From positions 62,001 to 126,000 of the forward strand of contig JAJXWA010000001.1 in NCBI GenBank assembly GCA_021781795.1: a DNA stretch of 64,000 nt, in the 5' to 3' direction. Shown one piece after another: positions 25,813 through 33,818 of this stretch; positions within the stretch are counted from its first letter, which is position 1; each line of letters opens with the position of its first letter. The stretch is from Acidobacteriota bacterium (GTDB taxonomy: Bacteria > Acidobacteriota > Terriglobia > Terriglobales > Acidobacteriaceae). A program made the translations under genes and the position numbers. The notes under the pieces are model-generated. The model saw nothing but the letters and a program-made list of their open reading frames with translations, did no database searches and was not told the origin of the DNA.

Positions 25813-26331
25813 CTACATGGCTGCGACGAAATCGGGAAGAATGATGGCTGCATTATCCTGCAGCAGGCGTGTCATGCGGGCGGCCATGCCGGTATACATT
25901 GTGGCGGCGCGATGGGCGTTGATGCGGACGCCTTCACTGGCCTGTGTGCAGGCATACTGCGCGAGAGCCATCAGAGCGCAGACTCGAATCTGCAACGCAT
26001 CGCTGTGCAGAGTAGCAATCAGCTCCGTATCGTTGCAGGCGCCGGTGCGTGCAGCAAAGTCTGCCATCTCGATGATGACGGAGGCGTTCTGATACATGGC
26101 CCAGAGGCCGTGCGCGCCCTGGATGCGAGTCCATGTTTCCTCCGGCGTCAAGTTCATATCTGCCTGCCAGAGGAAGTGCTCGCTCAGATCGCGGGCTGAC
26201 CAGTCCGCGCGAAGGCGAGCAACGAGTGAGTCCCATGTGGCCTCATTGCGCCGACGGACGCTCGCTCTCCACTGACCAAGGAGGATTGCCACACCGGCTA
26301 GAGCCGCAATTTGAAACAGTGTCAGAATCAT
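25813..26331 (-). CDS. hypothetical protein with N-terminal helix
   Basis: A 172-residue protein with one hydrophobic segment at the N-terminus (LFQIAALAGVAILLGQW) followed by a helical, Ala-rich domain. It contains ALMALAQYACTQ and ends in ILPDFVAAM. I do not recognise the family. The helix could anchor it in the inner membrane with the rest in the cytoplasm. AAGG lies about eight bases before the ATG. Its role is unknown, and no operon partner is seen on this strand. Confidence 0.65.
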   Translation of the reverse strand: MILTLFQIAALAGVAILLGQWRASVRRRNEATWDSLVARLRADWSARDLSEHFLWQADMNLTPEETWTRIQGAHGLWAMYQNASVIIEMADFAARTGACNDTELIATLHSDALQIRVCALMALAQYACTQASEGVRINAHRAATMYTGMAARMTRLLQDNAAIILPDFVAAM

Positions 26332-26581
26332 CGGGTGCCCTTTTCTTTCGTCCGAATCTTGTCTGGAGCTTTACAACTCGATTCCCCGTTTTCACTGCAC
26401 CATCAAGTATTAGCAGACTTTCGCTCAAATGTGCAGGGAATTTCGAGTTCTCCGATCCACCTTTGGTGGTAGGGGGGCGGGTACTTACGTAATGGCGGAT
26501 TCTGGAAGGATTTCGGCTGGAATTGCCGTCGCAGTGGATAGATCGACCCGGCGAGAGCGTGGCGGCGGTGCGCGGAGGCGG
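26332..26581. other. gap between hypothetical and membrane protein genes
   Basis: Two hundred and fifty bases without a supported gene. It should carry the promoter of the minus-strand gene at 25813; no clear consensus pair is seen. Confidence 0.3.
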
Positions 26582-27358
26582 TTAACCCCTGGGCTGGCGG
26601 CGTTCTAAAGCCGCCTGAGCGAGGGCCAGGCGCTGCTCGCGGGCCACGCCGGCCACGGCCAAAAGGAAGTCCTGCATCTGGGGGGTGAACTCGCGGCGCT
26701 CCGCCTCTTTCTGGGCAAAGCTGTACACCCAATAGAGGAGGGAAGCCAGGAAACTAGCGACGACGATCTCGTTGAGGATGCCGTATTGAGAGACATTCAG
26801 GTCGTGAGTATGAACGAGCATTGCCCCGAAGCTCACAAGGGAGTAGAAGCCCCACCCCGTTGCGACCTGGAGCTCACGGCTTTTCCAACTGAGGGATAGG
26901 AGATTACTACATGCAGCGAGACCGACGAAAAATAGAATTCGAAGCAGGGAGGACACCTGCTCCACATGAATGACGTAGGCGAAGGTCCGGGCGACACCTC
27001 CAACTCCCGTCAGGGGCCACAACAGAACCCCGGCCAGTGCCAAAAATAGCGCAATGAATATGTAGGCCCGACGGTGGAGAAACTTGTGAATTGGGCGAAG
27101 TACCGACCAGATTAATTCGGTTAAAACCGCAAAAACAAACACCGCATCTATCACGACAACAGCTAAGTACACCTCTCTGTAGCTGCTCCCTGAAAACTTT
27201 GCTAAGGGAAGTACCATGGCGTTACTTGCCAGATCCCAAACGCAGTAGGCTGTAAATATTCTGAGGGAATGCCATAAACCGCGGACTACTAGAAGCAGAA
27301 CAACAACGAGTTCTGCGAGAATGCCCAGTATCCAGATGACGTCGCTTAAGTGCTCCAT
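26582..27358 (-). CDS. multi-pass membrane protein
   Basis: This 258-residue protein has about seven predicted hydrophobic segments, starting with VIWILGILAELVVVLLLVV. Others are YLAVVVIDAVFVFAVLTEL, YIFIALFLALAGVLLWPL, LLRILFFVGLAACSNLLSL, and the last around VVASFLASLLYWVYSFA. The cytoplasmic-looking C-terminus is charged. I recognise it only as a membrane protein type common in acidobacterial genomes; the function is unknown. No good ribosome binding site precedes the ATG at 27358. The repeat-protein gene lies next to it on the same strand. Confidence 0.7.
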   Translation of the reverse strand: MEHLSDVIWILGILAELVVVLLLVVRGLWHSLRIFTAYCVWDLASNAMVLPLAKFSGSSYREVYLAVVVIDAVFVFAVLTELIWSVLRPIHKFLHRRAYIFIALFLALAGVLLWPLTGVGGVARTFAYVIHVEQVSSLLRILFFVGLAACSNLLSLSWKSRELQVATGWGFYSLVSFGAMLVHTHDLNVSQYGILNEIVVASFLASLLYWVYSFAQKEAERREFTPQMQDFLLAVAGVAREQRLALAQAALERRQPRG

Positions 27359-27461
27359 ACGGCCAAATCCGCAGCACCCTCAAGATTCGATACACATCGA
27401 CAGTAGCATAGCTTGATCTTGCTGCCTCCCGCATCACGGGCACTAGCCGTGAATCCGGAGA

Positions 27462-27818
27462 CTAAACCGCGGTCTTTGTCGGAAATGGGCTCATCGGGAT
27501 GGCTGCGGTCTTTGTCGGAAATGGGCTCATCGGGATGGCTGCGGTCTTTGTCGGGAACGGGCTCATCGGGATGGCTGCGGTCTTTGTCGGGAACGGGCTC
27601 ATCGGGATGGCTGCGGTCTTTGTCGGAAATGGGCTCATCGGGATGGCTGCGGTCTTTGTCGGGAACGGGCTCATCGGGATGGCTGCGGTCTTTGTCGGAA
27701 ATGGGCTCATCGGGATGGCTGCGGTCTTTGTCGGGAACGGGCTCATCGGAATGACGCTGGCAACTGCAGTCGCAAGTGCTGCCGAAAGAAGTGAAACCTT
27801 CACAATGCGCGAGAACAT
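27462..27818 (-). CDS. secreted protein of eight 12-residue repeats
   Basis: The 118-residue protein has a signal peptide (FSRIVKVSLLSAALATAVAS) and then eight copies of IPMSPFPTKTAA in perfect register, the last ending KTAV. The copies begin directly after the signal peptide. Each copy has a Lys that could be a processing site, and a Pro-rich, Ser/Thr-containing face. The product could be a wall or surface protein, a signalling peptide precursor or a sacrificial repeat. The same DNA is open on the plus strand, but only the minus frame has a signal peptide. Copy number can vary by recombination. Confidence 0.6.
   Translation of the reverse strand: MFSRIVKVSLLSAALATAVASVIPMSPFPTKTAAIPMSPFPTKTAAIPMSPFPTKTAAIPMSPFPTKTAAIPMSPFPTKTAAIPMSPFPTKTAAIPMSPFPTKTAAIPMSPFPTKTAV
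27465..27752. repeat. eight tandem 36-bp repeats
   Basis: Eight adjoining units of 36 bases. Two versions alternate in the order A A B B A B A B: A has GGAAATGGG and B has GGGAACGGG at the same place. In the minus-strand frame both differences fall on third codon positions (Pro and Phe codons) and are silent. The length is a multiple of three, so both strands stay open. Such arrays expand and shrink by slippage or recombination. Confidence 0.95.
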
Positions 27819-27991
27819 AGTCGTGGGGCCCCCATGGAATTAAATGAGTTACGTTCCACAGCCTACCCCAAAAGGGGCAGCTTGGCTACCACAAAGGTAA
27901 CTATTTCATAAATTATTTTTGGACCGTGACTTACGTACCCAGACGGTATTCGAGATTTCGACCCTAATTTGCTCAAAGGGCTCAACTTAAA
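27819..27991. other. AT-rich gap before 470-residue gene
   Basis: This 173-base stretch is notably AT-rich (TTTCATAAATTATTTTTGG). It separates divergent genes and likely contains promoters for both, but no clear pair is recognised. Confidence 0.35.
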
Positions 27992-29404
27992 ATGTTTACA
28001 TTTCTGGTTCGCCCTATAGGCTGCCTGGATGATCCCGGAGCGGGCGATGGCTTTCGCGGCCGGGTCTGGCGTATGGTGAGGCCATTGCACGGGTGTATCG
28101 AGGGAAAACGAGCATTGATTCAGGCGCTTCGCCAGGAGTTCAACGAACGGTTCACCGCTGAAGCCTACGCGGCTCTTCGCAGGCTTGCGGAAGCCGGCTC
28201 GCAGACCGAGATCCAGTTTCGCCTGGCAGAGACTCCCGTCTTTGTGCCGAGCGCTCTGCTGGAGAAGATGGCCACGGCGGGCGCAGAGATGACACTGGCG
28301 CTGATGGAGCGCGCCGAGTATCTGCGCGCGGCGCGTGAAGCGATTCCAGCCGGATATTGCGTTGCAGGCGAGACGCGCCATCCTAATTTCCTGACCGCGG
28401 ATTTTGCGCTGGTGGAGACGGGCGCGGGCGAGCCGGAGCCGCGAGCATTGGAGCCGCGGCTGGTGGAGCTGCAGGCGTTTCCATCGTTGTATGGATTTCA
28501 GACAGTTCTCTGCGAGGCCTATCGGCGCGCGTTTCGACTGCCGGAGGATCTGGGCATTTTTCTGAGTGGCCTGACGGAAGACGAGTACTGGCGATTGCTG
28601 GAGCGGACGGTGTTGGGTGGCGACGCGCCGGAGAACGTGGTGCTGGCCGAGGTGGACCCGATGCACCAGAAGACGCTGCCGGATTTTCTTGTGACCTCAC
28701 GACGGCTGGGGATTCCCGTGGTGAATATCGCTGAGATCGAGGCGGAAGGCGACCGGCTGCTCTATCGCGATGGACGAGGGCGCCGCGTGCCGATTCACCG
28801 CATCTACAACAGGGCGATTGCCGATGAGCTCATTGCGAAGGGAATTCAGCTTCGCTTTGACTGGACGCAGCCGCTGGATGTGGAGTGGGCCGGGCATCCC
28901 AACTGGTACTTCCTGATCAGCAAGTTCTCAGTGCCGTGGCTGGCGCAGGATGGCGGGCGATGGCCGTGGGTTCCGCCGTCGGTCTTTCTTGATGCGTTTC
29001 TTGAAGGGGATGGGCGGCGCAGGCTGGAGCAGGCAGGAGTTGCATTGCCGAAGGCTGGCGGCGGCGAGACGGTCTATGGCGAGCTCATTCTGAAGCCGCT
29101 GTTCTCGTTTGCGGGCAAGGGCATTGTCTTTGAGCCGACGCAGGCGCTGCTGGAGTCGATTCCAGCGGCGGAGCGCGGGGGCTATCTGCTGCAGCAGCGA
29201 ATGCGCTTTGTGCCGACGGTGGAGACGCCTTGCGGGCCGACGCAGGCGGAGTTTCGGATTCTGTATCTGTGGCCGGATGGCGGGGAGTTGACTTCGGCGC
29301 TTTCTCTGGTGCGGCTGGGGCGGGGCAAGATGATGGGAGTGGATCATAACCGCAACCAGGAATGGGTGGGCGCCTCGGCGGCATTTCATGCGAAACAGCG
29401 ATGA
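27992..29404 (+). CDS. uncharacterised ATP-grasp-like protein
   Basis: A 470-residue cytoplasmic protein. A central IHRIYNRAIADELIAKG and later YGELILKPLFSFAGKGIVFE look like ATP-grasp or glutathione-synthetase-type elements (Lys-Pro, then a Gly-Lys-Gly loop). Near the end, TQAEFRILYLWPDGG has Glu and Arg suitable for the second grasp domain, and MMGVDHNRNQEWVG follows. I do not know a named function. The start is uncertain: ATG 27992 or 28073. It may ligate a carboxylate to an amine. No partner gene is close. Confidence 0.6.
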   Translation: MFTFLVRPIGCLDDPGAGDGFRGRVWRMVRPLHGCIEGKRALIQALRQEFNERFTAEAYAALRRLAEAGSQTEIQFRLAETPVFVPSALLEKMATAGAEMTLALMERAEYLRAAREAIPAGYCVAGETRHPNFLTADFALVETGAGEPEPRALEPRLVELQAFPSLYGFQTVLCEAYRRAFRLPEDLGIFLSGLTEDEYWRLLERTVLGGDAPENVVLAEVDPMHQKTLPDFLVTSRRLGIPVVNIAEIEAEGDRLLYRDGRGRRVPIHRIYNRAIADELIAKGIQLRFDWTQPLDVEWAGHPNWYFLISKFSVPWLAQDGGRWPWVPPSVFLDAFLEGDGRRRLEQAGVALPKAGGGETVYGELILKPLFSFAGKGIVFEPTQALLESIPAAERGGYLLQQRMRFVPTVETPCGPTQAEFRILYLWPDGGELTSALSLVRLGRGKMMGVDHNRNQEWVGASAAFHAKQR

Positions 29405-29504
29405 TCGGCGCGGTTGAAGATCCATATCCTCCGTCATTTACTAAGCGAATACCGGTATAAACTTTGGTGCCGTATGTGGTTTGCGAAAAATTATGTAGAG
29501 TGAA

Positions 29505-29897
29505 ATGTGCAAGGTTAGGGCGAGACTAAGTGCAGCCATGAAAAAGCACACGCATGCATCGAGTACGGCACGGCACTCCGTCACGGCGGAGCTGCCGCAA
29601 AACATCCGTTGCGCTGTCCGTTTCCCGCTGGCTCTGCCTGTCGTGCTCTCGACGCAGACCGGAGAGCAACCGGCGTTGACGCGGAATGTCTCTGCGAGCG
29701 GAGTTCTCTTCGATCTGAAGTCCGCATTGAATGTCGGCCAGGATATCCGGTTTGCCATGAAGATGCCGGGCGGGGCGCTGGGTTCGGCGCATGATGTGAT
29801 GGTGCGGTGCAGCGGCCGCGTGGTGCGCTGCTCATCGAGCCAGGGTGAATATCATGCGGCGGCAACCATCGACGATTATCAATTTGTAGAGGAATAG
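29505..29897 (+). CDS. small single PilZ-domain protein
   Basis: This 130-residue protein is little more than one PilZ domain. The c-di-GMP motifs are RFPLALPVVL at the start of the barrel and NVSASGVLFDLKSAL. The first 20 residues are extra, and the true start may be the ATG at 29538. PilZ proteins usually transmit c-di-GMP to a partner. Here the next gene, 38 bases on, is a response regulator, so the pair may be one signalling unit. No GGDEF or EAL enzyme is in the window. Confidence 0.78.
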   Translation: MCKVRARLSAAMKKHTHASSTARHSVTAELPQNIRCAVRFPLALPVVLSTQTGEQPALTRNVSASGVLFDLKSALNVGQDIRFAMKMPGGALGSAHDVMVRCSGRVVRCSSSQGEYHAAATIDDYQFVEE

Positions 29898-29935
29898 AAA
29901 CAGAGAAACGCGAAGCAAGCGTACACGGCCTTCCT

Positions 29936-30682
29936 ATGGAATTTCAGGACGAACCTGCGAACGGCGAATTACAGGATGTACCCGTACGCCCGGGGGCGAT
30001 TCGCATTATCCTTGCGGATTCCCAGGCAATCTATCGGGTCGGCATCCGCAAGATTTTTGCGCTCGAAGACGATCTTCGCGTGGTGGCGCAGGCGGATTCT
30101 CTGGAGAACCTTCGCGCCGCCGTGGTGCGGTATCCCACCGATATTGTGCTGCTGGAAGGCGGGCTGGTGAATGGCACGAGCAATGTGATTCCCGAGCTGC
30201 TGCAACTGGCGCCGGATGTGAAGGTGATTGTGCAGGCGCTGTCCACCGATGAGGCGCAGACGGTGGATCTGTACCGTCGCGGCGTGCGGGGCATCATTTC
30301 GCGGTCGATTTCGCCGGATCTGCTGGTGCGGTGCGTGCGGCGGATTGCGGCGGGCGAGACGTGGATCGACAACCAGAGTGTGAACTGGGTGATCGAGGCC
30401 TACCGCTCGCAGGCTGCCACGCTGGTGAATCCGCGGACGCAGCCGCGGCTCTCTCCCAAAGAGATTGCCATCATCACGTGCATCACGCAGGGCAAGCGGA
30501 ATAAGGAAATTGCGTTCCAGCTTGGAACGACCGAGCAGGTGATCAAGAACTACCTGCGCAAGGTGTACGACAAGCTGGGTGTGAGCGACCGGCTTGAGCT
30601 GGCGCTCTACTGCCTGCATCACAAGATCATCGAGTCGGAAGAGACCGACGAGTCGGTGATGAAGAAGATGGCCGCGCGATAA
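29936..30682 (+). CDS. NarL/LuxR-type response regulator with degenerate receiver
   Basis: A 248-residue protein with an N-terminal receiver and a C-terminal LuxR-type helix-turn-helix (LSPKEIAIITCITQGKRNKE, then TTEQVIKNYLRKVYDKLGV). The receiver core IRIILADSQ keeps only the first of the two usual acidic residues. The phosphorylated Asp is replaced by Glu74 (IVLLEGGL). The switch Lys after GYxxK is absent (VRGIISRSI). Such a protein should not be phosphorylated in the usual way; Glu can mimic phosphate, so it may be constitutively active or controlled by another signal, such as the PilZ protein encoded just upstream. It binds DNA as a dimer. Confidence 0.85.
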   Translation: MEFQDEPANGELQDVPVRPGAIRIILADSQAIYRVGIRKIFALEDDLRVVAQADSLENLRAAVVRYPTDIVLLEGGLVNGTSNVIPELLQLAPDVKVIVQALSTDEAQTVDLYRRGVRGIISRSISPDLLVRCVRRIAAGETWIDNQSVNWVIEAYRSQAATLVNPRTQPRLSPKEIAIITCITQGKRNKEIAFQLGTTEQVIKNYLRKVYDKLGVSDRLELALYCLHHKIIESEETDESVMKKMAAR

Positions 30683-30717
30683 CGGCGTGATCGCCCTCAA
30701 ACTTTCCTCAAACAAAG

Positions 30718-30757
30718 ACACATAGATCGGCGCCATGCCGGAGGGCGCTGTGTGTCT
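30718..30757. terminator. imperfect hairpin between convergent genes
   Basis: GACACA and TGTGTC with an inner GCGCC/GGCGC pair form a bulged hairpin between the convergent regulator gene and the marR gene. A T-run is lacking, so its strength is uncertain. Confidence 0.35.
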
Positions 30758-30761
30758 GTTG

Positions 30762-31304
30762 TCAGGCGCGCTGAGTGGACGCGGGGTCGGGTGCGTGCAG
30801 TTCGCAGGCTACGGGCTGGGCGGAGTCGCCGCAGTGGGCGCGGGCGCGCTCAAGAAAGCCGATGAAGGTGGCGATCTCTTCGGGCGTGAACTGGTCGAGC
30901 ATTTCGCCGGGCATGGCCTGAATGACGGGGTCCATCTGTCGTAGCAGTTCGAGGCCGGCGTCGGTGATGCGGGTCCAGACGACGCGGCGGTCGCGCGCGT
31001 CGCGATGCTGGCGGACGAGCTTGAGGGCTTTCAGCCGTGCGAGGAGGCGGGTGATGTCGGGGACGGCGGTAATGACGCGGTCGCCGATGGCCGAACAGGT
31101 GAGTCCCCCGAGATGTGCGCCGCGGAGAATGCGGAGGACGTTGTACTGCGTGCCGGTGATGTTCCACTCGCGAACGCGGCGGTTAAAGGCCCGCTGGAGG
31201 CAGTCGGCGGTGCGGAGGATGTTGAGCAGAGCCTCTTCGTGCGGGCTGGAGAAGGGCCGTTCCTGTGCAATTTCGCGCTTGAGACCGGCCATGGAGTTGC
31301 TCAC
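30762..31304 (-). CDS. MarR-family regulator
   Basis: A 180-residue winged-helix dimer-forming repressor. The DNA-binding part is visible as TGTQYNVLRILRG, LTCSAIGDRVITAVPDITRL, and the wing KLVRQHRDARDRRVVWTRIT. The C-terminal helices are charged. It lies downstream of yceI, 73 bases away on the same strand, so it may autoregulate that pair through the palindrome at 32108. The start is a GTG at 31304, or an ATG at 31292. The ligand is unknown. Confidence 0.88.
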   Translation of the reverse strand: MSNSMAGLKREIAQERPFSSPHEEALLNILRTADCLQRAFNRRVREWNITGTQYNVLRILRGAHLGGLTCSAIGDRVITAVPDITRLLARLKALKLVRQHRDARDRRVVWTRITDAGLELLRQMDPVIQAMPGEMLDQFTPEEIATFIGFLERARAHCGDSAQPVACELHAPDPASTQRA

Positions 31305-31377
31305 TTTCAGGTGAATGGTCCGCGATGCAGGCTGGGATGAGTGTGACCATCTTCATCCGCATCGCGGAGGGTTGCGA

Positions 31378-31953
31378 CTACTGCTTGGCGATGTCGAGGT
31401 CGATGTTGAGCTGGACATCGTCGCCGATGATGGCGGCTGGGTACTTGGAGCCGAGGTCGAAGTCGAGGCGGTTGATGGTGGTGGTGGCGGAGAAGCCTTC
31501 ATGCGGCTTGTGATCCATTCCGGGGACCGGGCCGGTGGGGCCTTCCACCTTAAGGGTGACGGGCTTGGTGACGCCGTGCAGGGTGAGGTTGCCCTGGATG
31601 GTGAGGCCGTTGGGCACCGACGCCACACTGGTGCTGACGAAGGTAGCGGTGGGGAACTTGGCGACGTCGAACATGCCTGCGCCCTTGAGGTCGGCATCGC
31701 GGCCGCTGACGCCGGTATCGATGGTGGTGACGTCGATGGTGACGTTGACGGTGGACTTGGTGATGTCGGAGTCGTTGATGACGATTTTGCCGCCGATGTT
31801 GCCGAAGCTGCCGTGCACCTTGGAGAGGCTCATGTGCAGGATGGAGAAGTTGACGTCACTGTGGGCCGCGTCCGGCACCCAGGTGGAGGTTTGCGCGAGG
31901 GCGAGGGGAGCCGCGAGGGCGAGAACGCCGGAGAGAAGAGCCAAACGCTTCAT
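31378..31953 (-). CDS. YceI-like periplasmic lipocalin-fold protein
   Basis: A 191-residue secreted protein. The signal peptide is KRLALLSGVLALAAPLALAQ. The YceI pattern follows: TWVPDAAHSDVNFSILHMSL, KVHGSFGNIGGKIV, and FVSTSVASVPNGLTIQGNLT later in the barrel. YceI proteins form a lipocalin-like barrel that binds isoprenoid lipids, such as quinones, in the periplasm. AAGGATC lies before the ATG. It shares an operon with marR, a common pairing. Confidence 0.92.
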   Translation of the reverse strand: MKRLALLSGVLALAAPLALAQTSTWVPDAAHSDVNFSILHMSLSKVHGSFGNIGGKIVINDSDITKSTVNVTIDVTTIDTGVSGRDADLKGAGMFDVAKFPTATFVSTSVASVPNGLTIQGNLTLHGVTKPVTLKVEGPTGPVPGMDHKPHEGFSATTTINRLDFDLGSKYPAAIIGDDVQLNIDLDIAKQ

Positions 31954-32107
31954 CTATTGATCCTTTCGAGATCGAAACTTGGAGGCCCGAGGGCCGGATG
32001 GGCTTGCATGCCGGGTCCGGGCAGAGCCCACTGCAGCCCGCAGCGGACGGAGAAGACCGAATGCCGAACAGCTTGCCTCGTACCTGATGAGACGCGCGGG
32101 CGGAGAT

Positions 32108-32123
32108 ATTAGTTGCAACAAAT
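32108..32123. promoter_or_regulatory. candidate MarR operator
   Basis: ATTAGTTGCAACAAAT is palindromic at 14 of 16 positions, with the core GTTGCAAC perfect. It lies about 155 bases upstream of yceI, the first gene of the yceI-marR pair. Size and AT-rich flanks fit the MarR family. No second copy was seen elsewhere. Confidence 0.5.
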
Positions 32124-32330
32124 AATTTTGAGAGTGCCGGTGCGATGTGGAAGAGCGGAGGGGATGCGGTGGGGAAGAGGACCGCGTAACTGACTGCAGG
32201 GTCGATGGTTGCAGGAAAGCTATATTCCGGCTGCGCAGCGAAAAACGAAGATCTTTCGAACCGGGCCATGAGATTTCACGCAAGCAAATTGTGGAAAACT
32301 GCAAAAAATTTAGGGGGGATGGGTATTTAT

Positions 32331-32653
32331 TTATGACTCTACGGGGGGACCTGGGCCGCGCCGCTGGCGGAAGGTACTGAGGGCGACCTGGGCGGCGTAG
32401 AGGAGCTTGGCGCTTCGCGCGGGGTCGATGGCGCCGAGGAGGACGCCCTGCGCGCAGCAGGCGATGAAGTCGCGGATGTTGTCATAGCCGTCGAGCTGGG
32501 GCATGGCCTCGCAGAAGGTGTGCCCGGCGGTGAGCATGGCGGCAGCCTTGGTCTGGTTGATGGAGAGATCGGCGCGGTATGCGCGGTTCCACACGTCGGT
32601 GCAGCGGGCGACGGGGGGGTGAGGGTGGATGCGGGCTGATTGAGTTCAGGCAT
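32331..32653 (-). pseudogene. small helical protein gene broken at a G7 tract
   Basis: The true start is ATG at 32653, with AAGGAG eight bases upstream; it begins MPELNQPASTLTP. At a run of seven C residues on the coding strand (plus-strand G 32613-32619) this frame leaves the protein. A second frame continues VARCTDVWNRAYRADLSINQ, TKAAAMLTAGHTFCEAMPQL, and FIACCAQGVLLGAID to a stop at 32331. One more C would join the two into one protein of about 107 residues. So it is a frameshifted gene, a phase-variable gene or a sequence error. The function is unknown. Confidence 0.55.
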
Positions 32654-32894
32654 AGCTTTCGCTCCTTCGGGCGGAGAGCACCGGAGATGGCGTGAAGATG
32701 TGAGGTGAATTTCCGCTTATTTCTATTGTGGAGAAGTGGGTGAATTAATCTGCAAAATTGGCGAAATTTTTTGCTGAGTGGAATGAGTGAGTTAGAAAAA
32801 AGTTTTGGACGTGGGGGCTTGACGGGATACGTCCTCTGGGGATGGGGAGCGGAAGGCGGCTGGGCTTCGCATCCGATCCCCAGAGATCACCGCA
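32654..32894. other. gap with AT-rich patch
   Basis: This 240-base stretch has the ribosome binding site and probably the promoter of the frameshifted gene. It has an AT-rich patch around 32700-32810. No gene is seen. Confidence 0.3.
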
Positions 32895-33329
32895 TTATTG
32901 ATTCGGCGGCGTGGTTTCATCCGGCTTTGGAATGGTGATGGTTTCAAAGGTTGTTACCGTAGCCATTTCGTCCCGTGCCTGCTTCTCCTGCTTGGTTTCG
33001 GGGATGGCCAGGTTGGTTGTGAGCGACGGACCCTGCACTTCTTTCAAGAAGTACTTGTCGCCGTATTTATGGAAGATCAGCTTACCCTGCCCGACGTTCT
33101 TCTCATCGCCGGGGTTGGTGATGTGAAATACGGTTACTCCGCTTTTGCAGCTGTGAACCTTAACGACGTGATCCGCGCAAGGAGCGATTCTATAGGTTCC
33201 GGAAGTGAGTAGTTGGGAGTTCCCGACATAGAAACTGAAGGGAACCTTGGCCTGGACACCCTCCTGGGCAAACAATGGACCAGCGAGGAACAGGCCCGCG
33301 ATCGCAAGCGATAATTTCAGGTTCTTCAT
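32895..33329 (-). CDS. secreted acidobacterial family protein
   Basis: This 144-residue protein has a signal peptide (KNLKLSLAIAGLFLAGPLFAQ) and then KVPFSFYVGNSQLLTSGTY, a pattern that I recognise as recurring in many acidobacterial secreted proteins. The rest is beta-rich (VFHITNPGDEKNVGQGKLIF). The ATG at 33329 is chosen because it starts the signal peptide and follows GGAGGAAGGAG. The function is unknown; the protein may form a surface or matrix layer. Confidence 0.75.
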   Translation of the reverse strand: MKNLKLSLAIAGLFLAGPLFAQEGVQAKVPFSFYVGNSQLLTSGTYRIAPCADHVVKVHSCKSGVTVFHITNPGDEKNVGQGKLIFHKYGDKYFLKEVQGPSLTTNLAIPETKQEKQARDEMATVTTFETITIPKPDETTPPNQ

Positions 33330-33630
33330 GAGCTCAGCTCCTTCCTCCGGGAGACAGCGGAGAGCGAATCTCTCCGGCTTCTGACACAATCTGGCCTGCT
33401 CGTGAGGAATGGGAACGAGCAGCCCGGTGTGCAGCGACCTTGCGCCGTCACCAGGAATTGCGGCTGTGCCGTGAGCGCGTTGCGAAGGAATCTGGGCCTA
33501 TTGACCCCGACTTGCGGGAGCACGCCGCAGCGGGTTCGAGGAGCCTCGACACAGCTTGAGTTAAGCGTAGCGCTGTGGCGCTGAAGTGCAGTGACTGGCG
33601 TTACGCATGTCAGTGACCTGGGCGGGGGCA

Positions 33631-33680
33631 ATTCCCACCTTGACCGCTGCGCGGACGCGCATCGGCGAAGGCGGGGCACC
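33631..33680. repeat. repeat A, copy 1
   Basis: The arm TTCCCACCTTGACCGCTGCG is followed by a spacer with GACGCGCATC and then GGCGAAGGCGGGGCACC. The arms are partly complementary, as in a REP-like hairpin. Compare the copies at 36881, 39211 and 41488. Confidence 0.75.
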
Positions 33681-33700
33681 GGGGATGGGTGGGTCCCCGG

Positions 33701-33738
33701 GGTTTGTGGCTCGGCGGGATTTGTGCTTTCCCACCCTT
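33701..33738. repeat. repeat A-related word, copy a
   Basis: GGTTTGTGGCTCGGCGGGAT followed by TTGTGCTTTCCCACCC is nearly the same as a word at 35956-35993, where GACTGGG replaces GGCTCGG. It lies 20 bases after repeat A copy 1. Confidence 0.6.
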
Positions 33739-33818
33739 GTATCTTGCGGATAGAGGCGTGACGATGTTGTTACGTTTCGGCGGAGAGGCCGTTCCCACCC
33801 GGGGCAGCGGGGTGGTTG

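Larger units (their letters stand above)
33330..33818. other. repeat-containing intergenic region
   Basis: About 490 bases without a supported gene. It contains a full copy of repeat A at 33631-33680 and a related 38-base word at 33701-33738. The ORFs here are low-complexity and rejected. Confidence 0.45.

Noticed and set aside
27465..27752. CRISPR array
   Set aside because: The 36-bp units touch each other without spacers and are coding, so it is a tandem repeat.
27499..27843. Plus-strand repeat protein MAAVFVGNGLIG
   Set aside because: The 36-bp unit keeps all frames open. Only the minus frame adds a signal peptide and a sensible start, so I prefer that one; both are silent to the A/B variants.
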